A stretch of 5,065 bases of DNA from Bacteroidota bacterium (GTDB taxonomy: Bacteria; Bacteroidota; Rhodothermia; Rhodothermales; UBA10348), in assembly GCA_004356265.1 (NCBI GenBank), contig SMXK01000117.1:1-5065 (forward strand), read 5' to 3'. A program made the position numbers and the translations under genes. The notes below the pieces were generated by a model. It did not search any database. It saw only the letters and a list, made by a program, of their open reading frames with translations, and was not told the DNA's origin. Below, piece after piece: positions 1 to 5,065 of this stretch; within the stretch, counting starts at the first letter, position 1, and each line of letters opens with the position of its first letter.

Positions 1-2382
1 CAGTCGATACGAATAGTCCAATCGCGCGAGACCAAAGATTCCTGAAAGAGAAAGGCCCACCTCGCTATGAACTTGCCCGGGTGGAGTACCGGGCTCACTC
101 TCATCTGGTGCGAGGCGACCATCTTCAATCCGCGTTTTTGCAACCGCTCCGGTTACGATCACATTCCACCCGTATCGAACGAGAGTTCGCAATCCCAGTC
201 TCTCGAATAAGATTGTTCGAAAACTGTGCTCTACCAAAACTGCCGCGAACGATTCACCCTCGTACGGTCGGTCTTTTCGAGTCCGTAGGCCTCCGAATGG
301 AGTCAGAAGTGTAGATCCATCAACGACACCGAATCGTTGACGGGGAAGTCGACCGGATACCGTACCACCGGTTAATTTTAATTCCAGAGAATTCGGGAGT
401 AACCGACGACTGTAAAAAGTCGGGACTCGCCACACCACGGAAGCATCCACCCGCGTAAAATGTCCATCGTCTACAATAGAACCGCCCAGACTCTGCTCAA
501 CGTTGAGTTCAGCGGTGTACTGCCCGCCGATGCCGAAAGGAATCGAATCCGGGTCCTTAAACTCGAATTTCACTGACACAGATTGCAGGGTTCCAGTATC
601 GATTTGTGCGTTCTCGATCACGTGCGACGGAGTCCCGAAAAAAGTATCGGAGATATTGCGTTCCACGTCTGAATAGTCAGCGGTTGCAAGCGTGGCTGAG
701 AATCTGAGTCCCCTCAACCCTTTTACACGCGAAGAAAATGTGAAATAAAATTTCTTTTCGTGCACATAGTCGAAATAATCAGGCTGCAGGAGAAGGACAT
801 CAATGGAATTTAACAGGCGTCCGGTAACCTCAGATAAATATCGGCGTGGTACGTGATCCAGGTATCCGACTTCGATCCATCTGCGATTACCGATTCGCAT
901 CTGCCCTCCAAATGTCCAGTCTTTCCTGGCAGTTTCGTATCCGACTCGACCGGTCAACAACACCTTTCGATCAATGTCGAGTGTGCCCGCACCGCCGAGA
1001 TGCCATCCCTCAACCTGATTGAACCAGATATCGGGCGACACGCCCACTTCATACAGGTCCAGAAAGGAGGGTGACCCATTCCCATCGCTCCCACGACTGC
1101 GGCGACCATTCCTGCGGCCCTCTCTGTCTGAGTCGTTCTCTGTATCAACAAAACGAGCCAGAATCCCTCTGGGTTTGAACGCCTTCTCGAGGGTCATCGT
1201 ACTGTCAATTGTTATATATGCCAATGTTTCCTCGGGCGTCAGCGGAATTGCTAAATCTTCGAGGGCTGCGACAGATACGGAAGCAATAAATGTTGAATCT
1301 GCGGTGATGATATCGTCAGACTCATACAATGAATCTGGAAGCTCGACATTCAGCTCAAAATTTGACAGCCTCGTGAACTGTTCAATATGAATTGTGGGAA
1401 ACGACAGAAGGCCCTGGAAAGAGATATCAAGGGCAATGCTCGAGCGAAGGTCGACCGGCAGCCAGACATCTGACCCGAATCTCGAAAACTGCTGCCGATA
1501 ATGAATAGTTAAATTCTTAATAGGAAGCGGAAATAAGAACGCCTCACCCGGTTCCAGCTCTATCGCCAGCAGAGCATATACTTCGTCGAGCACCGCGATG
1601 GATCCAACAAATCCGCTCCCCAACTTGGATTTCGGTCTGACGGAAATGTCGTATACGAGCTGGTCATCGATCGCACGCGTACCGGTGAGCTCGAAATGGT
1701 AATAATCCAGTGCATTCTTATGCGTGACACCCATGAGAACGTGGCCCGCCACCTCGATGTCATCATCGTAGAAATTTTTCATGAACAGCGCGGCGGGTAA
1801 CAGTTCGTCAATCTCCGTATTTGCCGTCTGTTTCTGGGCAAGACTGATCTCGCGAATACCGCGTTCTTTGTCCCAGAATGCGATGGTACTGCTCTCCCAT
1901 ATTGACACAATCCCGGTGTCATTCTCCATTCGGAATCGATTGTAGGCATTCACGCGGTACGTGTCGAAAGAGGCGCTCCATCGCTTTTTCTCTTCGATTA
2001 CACGCCTCATGATATTGTACGCAGGGTTTTCTCCAGTCACGATGAGCTCAGGGAGCTCGAGCCGTGAAGGTTCAAGCGAAAATATCACGCGACCGTCCGG
2101 AGGACCAGAAAATTCCTTCGTAGAACTTTGATAGCCAATATACCTGACCTTTAATCGAACGGGGAATTCTGGAATTACGATGGAGTATAACCCAACCTCA
2201 TTCGATATGGTGCCTACATAGGTACCTTCAATCTGCACAGTTGCGCCAGGAAGAAGTTCTCCGGTCTGCGCATCAACAACAGTACCCGTAACCAAGCCAG
2301 ATTGAATCCGGGCCATTGAGTTACGGGCACCAAAAAGAAGTATAAGAAGTAAGAAAACCAGCGTAAACCGCCGGAAAATCAT
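1..2382 (-). CDS. DUF5686-type outer-membrane protein with carboxypeptidase-like regulatory domain (3' end beyond window)
   Basis: The frame is open for 794 codons from the ATG at 2382-2380 to the left edge without a stop. Residues 1-24 form a signal peptide: basic MIFRR, a Leu/Phe-rich core, and a likely signal peptidase I cleavage after NSMA. Residues about 28-103 are a carboxypeptidase-like regulatory beta-sandwich (GTVVDAQTGELLPGATV, then an IGYQ motif). Residues about 118-340 match the DUF5686 core as I know it: AYNIMRRVIEEKK, a Tyr-rich SFDTYRVNAYNRF stretch, and NFYDDDIEVAGHV followed by YYHFELTG. Residues about 440-794 alternate polar and aromatic residues in beta-strand fashion and look like an outer-membrane barrel. 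The final visible segment (EVGLSLSGIFGLARLDYSYRL) resembles the penultimate strands of such barrels, so probably only tens of residues are missing. A hydrophilic Arg/Gly/Asp/Asn linker sits at residues 414-438. The gene starts one nucleotide after the recA stop. Family function is not established; a role at the outer membrane is inferred. No TonB plug domain is seen. Confidence 0.85.
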   Translation of the reverse strand, partial: MIFRRFTLVFLLLILLFGARNSMARIQSGLVTGTVVDAQTGELLPGATVQIEGTYVGTISNEVGLYSIVIPEFPVRLKVRYIGYQSSTKEFSGPPDGRVIFSLEPSRLELPELIVTGENPAYNIMRRVIEEKKRWSASFDTYRVNAYNRFRMENDTGIVSIWESSTIAFWDKERGIREISLAQKQTANTEIDELLPAALFMKNFYDDDIEVAGHVLMGVTHKNALDYYHFELTGTRAIDDQLVYDISVRPKSKLGSGFVGSIAVLDEVYALLAIELEPGEAFLFPLPIKNLTIHYRQQFSRFGSDVWLPVDLRSSIALDISFQGLLSFPTIHIEQFTRLSNFELNVELPDSLYESDDIITADSTFIASVSVAALEDLAIPLTPEETLAYITIDSTMTLEKAFKPRGILARFVDTENDSDREGRRNGRRSRGSDGNGSPSFLDLYEVGVSPDIWFNQVEGWHLGGAGTLDIDRKVLLTGRVGYETARKDWTFGGQMRIGNRRWIEVGYLDHVPRRYLSEVTGRLLNSIDVLLLQPDYFDYVHEKKFYFTFSSRVKGLRGLRFSATLATADYSDVERNISDTFFGTPSHVIENAQIDTGTLQSVSVKFEFKDPDSIPFGIGGQYTAELNVEQSLGGSIVDDGHFTRVDASVVWRVPTFYSRRLLPNSLELKLTGGTVSGRLPRQRFGVVDGSTLLTPFGGLRTRKDRPYEGESFAAVLVEHSFRTILFERLGLRTLVRYGWNVIVTGAVAKTRIEDGRLAPDESEPGTPPGQVHSEVGLSLSGIFGLARLDYSYRL

Positions 2383-2383
2383 A

Positions 2384-3418
2384 TCAGGCGACTTCCGCCA
2401 CCCCGTTCGTTGGCTCTGACACGGGAAGCATGCCAATGGCCTCTTTAACTCTGTGTGTAACTTCTGCACGCAAAGAATCATTTTCAGTCAGCCACAATTT
2501 CGTTGAATCACGACCTTGACCGATCTTAATGTCTCCATAGGAAAACCAGGACCCGCTTTTAATGATAATGTCATTTTCGACTGCAAGATCAACCAATTCT
2601 CCAATTGCACAGATTCCTACACCGTAAATAATATCAAACTCTGCAAGCCTGAACGGTGGGGCGACTTTATTCTTTACGATCTTGACGCGCGTTCTGTTAC
2701 CAACTACCTCAGTTCCGTCCTTGATTGCTCCGATTCTTCGAATATCCATTCTTACCGAAGCATAGAATTTCAGAGCACGACCGCCGGTAGTGGTTTCGGG
2801 CGACCCAAACATGACGCCTATTTTCTCACGAATCTGATTGATGAATATCAGCGCGGTGTTAGTACGGTTTATAGTCCCCGTCAGCTTCCTCAGGGCCTGG
2901 CTCATGAGACGCGCCTGCAATCCCATATGAGAATCACCCATGTCACCTTCGATTTCGGCCCGCGGCACGAGTGCAGCGACTGAATCAATGACAATAACAT
3001 CAAGGGCTCCACTCCGTATCAGCATCTCACAGATATTCAAAGCGTCCTCGCCGGTATCCGGCTGTGAAATCAGCAGATTATTCAGATCCACTCCAAGCTT
3101 TTCGGCGTATCCTGCGTCCAGAGCGTGTTCCGCGTCAATAAATGCACAATTCCCGCCCAGTTTCTGGGCCTCAGCAATAATATGTGTCGCGAGGGTAGTT
3201 TTACCAGATGATTCCGGACCATAAATCTCCATAACGCGGCCTCTCGGAATTCCACCGATACCCAGAGCAGCATCAAGAGCCAGAGAGCCTGTGGGAATGG
3301 CATCCATCTGTACCACGGGATTATCACCCATGCGCATGATAGACCCTTTCCCGTATCTTTTTTCGATTTCTTTTAGCGCGAGATCCAGCGCACGCTCTTT
3401 TGACGACTCGTTTGCCAT
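2384..3418 (-). CDS. recA: Recombinase RecA, complete
   Basis: This 344-residue protein has the usual RecA length. RecA forms ATP-dependent filaments on single-stranded DNA in the cytoplasm, carries out strand exchange, and stimulates LexA-type self-cleavage where such repressors exist. Visible motifs are Walker A GPESSGKTT (67-75), the catalytic Glu in FIDAEHALD (E97), Walker B VIVIDSVAAL (141-150, D145), loop L1 around EIEGDMGDSHMGLQARLMSQ (155-174), and loop L2 NQIREKIGVMFGSPETTTGG (194-213). Lys249 and Lys251 in KNK match the interface lysines near 248/250 of the E. coli protein. The C-terminal GQGR motif (300-303) is present. The final tail (EPTNGVAEVA) is less acidic than that of E. coli RecA. 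I chose the ATG at 3418 (MANESSKERALDLAL) over an in-frame ATG at 3472, because the extra 18 residues are unlike RecA N-termini. No strong Shine-Dalgarno precedes it, only A-rich ATAAGAAC. A recX gene does not follow directly. Confidence 0.98.
   Translation of the reverse strand: MANESSKERALDLALKEIEKRYGKGSIMRMGDNPVVQMDAIPTGSLALDAALGIGGIPRGRVMEIYGPESSGKTTLATHIIAEAQKLGGNCAFIDAEHALDAGYAEKLGVDLNNLLISQPDTGEDALNICEMLIRSGALDVIVIDSVAALVPRAEIEGDMGDSHMGLQARLMSQALRKLTGTINRTNTALIFINQIREKIGVMFGSPETTTGGRALKFYASVRMDIRRIGAIKDGTEVVGNRTRVKIVKNKVAPPFRLAEFDIIYGVGICAIGELVDLAVENDIIIKSGSWFSYGDIKIGQGRDSTKLWLTENDSLRAEVTHRVKEAIGMLPVSEPTNGVAEVA
2392..2396 (-). promoter_or_regulatory. Candidate ribosome binding site for the DUF5686 gene, inside the recA 3' end
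   Basis: GGAAG on the minus strand lies 9 nt before the ATG at 2382, within the last codons of recA. It is a moderate Shine-Dalgarno match. The recA TGA and the next ATG are separated by a single T, so ribosomes finishing recA could restart here. This placement supports 2382 as the start, as does the good signal peptide that begins there. Confidence 0.35.
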
Positions 3419-3500
3419 GTTCTTATTAATCTTCAGGATGCTGAATTGACGTGTGAATTTGAACTGATACAACCATTCTGTCCAGGATAATTCTCAAGAT
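3419..3500 (-). promoter_or_regulatory. Presumed recA leader and promoter region
   Basis: This AT-rich stretch lies between the terminator-like hairpin and the recA start. If the hairpin ends cinA transcription, a recA promoter should lie here or overlap the hairpin. The best pieces are TTGAGA at 3497-3492 and CAGAAT at 3480-3475, but neither pairs with a good partner hexamer at normal spacing. I also see no clear Bacteroidota TAnnTTTG box. The assignment rests on position only. Confidence 0.25.
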
Positions 3501-3539
3501 AAAAAGGAGATGTGACAACCCACTGTCACATCACTTCCT
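3501..3539 (-). terminator. Hairpin with T run downstream of cinA, likely intrinsic terminator
   Basis: On the minus strand GATGTGACA (3532-3524) and TGTCACATC (3517-3509) pair perfectly around a 6-nt loop GTGGGT. Below them AGGA (3539-3536) can pair with TCCT (3508-3505) across a three-base bulge, and the helix runs straight into a T run (3505-3501) then A. The T run exists only in the minus reading, so polarity matches termination of pyrE-cinA transcription about 80 nt after the cinA stop. The stem is only moderately GC-rich, so termination may be partial. The perfect dyad could instead, or also, be a protein-binding operator upstream of recA. Confidence 0.55.
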
Positions 3540-3622
3540 CCCAGTTACTTCGAATCATCACCCAACGACAGAACAGACACACAGCCGCCGATAATATAAC
3601 CGATGATCGTTGGCGAAATGGA

Positions 3623-4870
3623 TCAGGATATCCACATTCTGATCATGTCCAGAACTATCGTGACGGTCCTTTCCTTATTCCTTATGCGATCCTCACCCAC
3701 AGCCAGGAGCCTTGTTTTTACACCAGTCGCATCGGCAAGCGCAACCCAGACCGTTCCTACCGGTTTGCCCTCAGAACCACCGCCCGGACCCATAATCCCA
3801 GTGGTCGCAACGCCGAGATCGACGTCGAATCGAGAACGAATTCCTTGCGCCATTCCAGCCGCCGTCTGCTCAGATACGGCTCCGTGACGTTGCAGAGCTT
3901 CGGTCGAAACACCCAGGTCCCGGATCTTCGATTCATTCCAATAAGAAACAACTCCGCCCATCATCACGGCTGACGAACCGGCCACATTCGTCAGCGAATT
4001 GGACAACAATCCTCCCGTACAACTTTCAGCAGTTGCAATGGTCTTCCCCGCCTCGATCAACCTGCCTACTACCGCCGATTCCAGGGTGTCGTTATCGTAT
4101 CCATAGATAAACGTTGGCACGAGGTCATGAACTAGAGCGTCCAACTTTTCCATTCTTTCGGTCGCCTTCTGATCTCGGAATGTGTGGGCGGTGAGCCGGA
4201 GTCTTACCTTGTTCAACCCGGGGAGATATGCGAGAGTGAGATTATCATCCAGGAGTTCCTCTGTTGCCGACAAGCGGCGCGCCAATGACGATTCTCCAAT
4301 TCCGGTTAAAAGAATGGTTTTTGTCCGGATAGACCCTTTCATTTCCGGCGAGACGACCAGTGGCCAGATCTGCTCCAGAAACATGGCTTTCATTTCGTGC
4401 GGGACCCCTGGTGTTAAAAATAAACGTTTTGTCTCGCGGTCCTCCCCAAATTCGTAATACAGTCCGGGTGCCGAGCCATTCGGATTGACTATTGTGGTAA
4501 ACCCTCTGGGCACCATCGCTTGTCGGGAGTTGGATTCGGGCATGTCTTCGCCTCGCTTTTCAAACCGGGATCGAATGTTTTCTAATAATTCGGAGTTCAG
4601 GACAAGCGGCCGATCAAAAAAGCTTGCGACCGATTCCCGTGTGATGTCATCGTGTGTTGGCCCGAGCCCTCCCGTGATGAACACCACGTCGGCAATGTTA
4701 AGACTTGCGTCAAGCTCGGTGTGAATGGAGCTCTCCGAATCAGCGACTGTTACCGATCTGATGAGTTCTAGCCCGGAGAGGGTGCACTGATTTCCGATCC
4801 ACGCTGCGTTGGTGTTGACCACTTGGCCGATCAATAATTCGTCACCAACTGTGATGAGGGCGGCTTTCAT
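3623..4870 (-). CDS. cinA: CinA-family protein: competence/damage-inducible domain plus nicotinamide-nucleotide amidase domain
   Basis: This 415-residue protein is full length for two-domain CinA. The N-terminal COG1058/molybdopterin-binding-like domain (about 1-170) opens with MKAALITVGDELLIG. It carries GGLGPTHDD (67-75) and LTPGVPHEM (152-160), and in studied homologues it has ADP-ribose pyrophosphatase activity. A middle segment (about 175-255) leads to the C-terminal PncC-type domain (about 260-415). That domain has AESCTGG (281-287, with the nucleophile-type Ser) and GIMGPGGGSEGKPVGTVW (358-375), and in homologues deamidates nicotinamide mononucleotide for NAD recycling. The Met in GIMGPGGG is a small departure from the more common GIAGP. 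I chose the ATG at 4870 because the family begins there; an in-frame ATG at 4927 would overlap the upstream gene and add unrelated residues. The ribosome site is weak (GAGAG, 7 nt before the ATG). The 11-nt gap to the upstream stop suggests one transcript with pyrE. Confidence 0.95.
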   Translation of the reverse strand: MKAALITVGDELLIGQVVNTNAAWIGNQCTLSGLELIRSVTVADSESSIHTELDASLNIADVVFITGGLGPTHDDITRESVASFFDRPLVLNSELLENIRSRFEKRGEDMPESNSRQAMVPRGFTTIVNPNGSAPGLYYEFGEDRETKRLFLTPGVPHEMKAMFLEQIWPLVVSPEMKGSIRTKTILLTGIGESSLARRLSATEELLDDNLTLAYLPGLNKVRLRLTAHTFRDQKATERMEKLDALVHDLVPTFIYGYDNDTLESAVVGRLIEAGKTIATAESCTGGLLSNSLTNVAGSSAVMMGGVVSYWNESKIRDLGVSTEALQRHGAVSEQTAAGMAQGIRSRFDVDLGVATTGIMGPGGGSEGKPVGTVWVALADATGVKTRLLAVGEDRIRNKERTVTIVLDMIRMWIS

Positions 4871-4881
4871 GTTTGCGCTCT

Positions 4882-5065
4882 CTATTGATCGAATTGAGCT
4901 GACCAGGCTTCGGGATCCTGATGCCACAACCGCAAAGACTCCAGATCGTCTGAATCGATACTACCCCGTTCAGATGCCACGTCGATGAGCTCTGAAAAAG
5001 AGGTAAGCGTATACAGTGGGATACCCGCATCTTCAAAAGCGCTGTCAGCCTTTTTCAGGCCATAC
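4882..5065 (-). CDS. pyrE: Probable orotate phosphoribosyltransferase, C-terminal 60 residues (5' end beyond window)
   Basis: The frame is open from the right edge (first whole codon at 5064-5062) to a TAG at 4884-4882. The visible 60 residues show the C-terminal pattern of many bacterial PyrE proteins. A helix (KKADSAFEDAGIPL) is followed by YTLTSFSELIDVA, then a short acidic helix and the W-x-x-D-P-x-x-W ending (WHQDPEAW). PyrE joins orotate to PRPP to form OMP in cytoplasmic pyrimidine synthesis. The PRPP-binding motif and catalytic loop lie outside the window, so the call rests on tail similarity recalled from the family. Another PRTase-fold protein is possible. The gene ends 11 nt before cinA on the same strand, suggesting co-transcription. 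Confidence 0.72.
   Translation of the reverse strand, partial: YGLKKADSAFEDAGIPLYTLTSFSELIDVASERGSIDSDDLESLRLWHQDPEAWSAQFDQ

Noticed and set aside
1019..1390. 123-codon plus-strand open frame, with shorter ones at 81-314 and 853-1074
   Set aside because: All are antisense to the continuous DUF5686 frame, which has coherent domains; these have none.
2516..2983. 155-codon plus-strand open frame
   Set aside because: It lies wholly antisense to the conserved core of recA and its translation shows no recognisable family or motif; it is a shadow.
3419..3472. In-frame upstream ATG that would extend RecA by 18 residues
   Set aside because: The added residues (MYQFKFTRQFSILKINKN) do not resemble RecA N-termini, whereas MANESSKERALDLAL does; the stretch is better read as leader.
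3511..3530. CRP/FNR-like site (TGTGA ... TCACA)
   Set aside because: The half-sites match CRP, but the spacer is 10 nt and not 6, so a standard CRP site is unlikely.
3589..3600. TTATATTAT on the minus strand as a -10 element for recA
   Set aside because: No -35 partner is visible at normal spacing, and it lies upstream of the terminator-like hairpin, about 170 nt from recA.
3512..3973. 153-codon plus-strand open frame starting in the cinA-recA gap
   Set aside because: Most of it is antisense to the CinA C-terminal domain, its start falls on the hairpin, and the His/Arg/Thr-rich translation resembles no known protein.
4871..4927. In-frame upstream ATG that would extend CinA by 19 residues
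   Set aside because: It would overlap the end of the upstream gene, and CinA proteins normally begin at the MKAALITVGDE-type sequence.
1..5065. tRNA or rRNA genes, CRISPR arrays, insertion sequences, long repeats
   Set aside because: Reading both strands by eye I saw no cloverleaf, regularly spaced repeats, transposase motifs or terminal inverted repeats, and coding sequence covers nearly all of the window.

Overview
All genes here lie on the minus strand and read right to left. In transcription order they are the 3' end of a probable pyrE (orotate phosphoribosyltransferase), cinA, recA, and a long outer-membrane protein gene of the DUF5686 type that runs off the left edge. The last gene is the main hidden content: it is one stop-free frame of 794 codons filling positions 1-2382. 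Because its stop lies outside the window, it is easily missed, and the small plus-strand ORFs in that stretch are its shadows.

Organism: the DUF5686 architecture (carboxypeptidase-like regulatory domain, DUF5686 core, C-terminal barrel) is typical of Bacteroidota and relatives. The roughly balanced base composition and weak Shine-Dalgarno sequences also fit. A Rhodothermota/Balneolota-like lineage or another member of the FCB group is my best guess, but this is inference and not a placement. No plasmid, phage or mobile-element signature is visible.

Layout: positions 4882-5065 hold the pyrE C-terminus. An 11-nt gap leads to cinA (3623-4870), so the two are probably co-transcribed. The 204-nt gap 3419-3622 contains a 9-bp perfect inverted repeat followed by a T run in the minus direction. 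It looks like a terminator after cinA, but could also be an operator near recA. recA (2384-3418) is intact. One nucleotide after its stop the DUF5686 gene starts, implying translational coupling.

How the genes relate: pyrE belongs to pyrimidine synthesis. CinA is a nucleotide/NMN-recycling enzyme often found beside recA. RecA is the central recombinase. The DUF5686 protein is a predicted exported outer-membrane protein with no known tie to DNA repair, so its tight coupling to recA is the most notable point. Otherwise the window is mostly conserved housekeeping sequence, and I see no clear undescribed multi-gene system.
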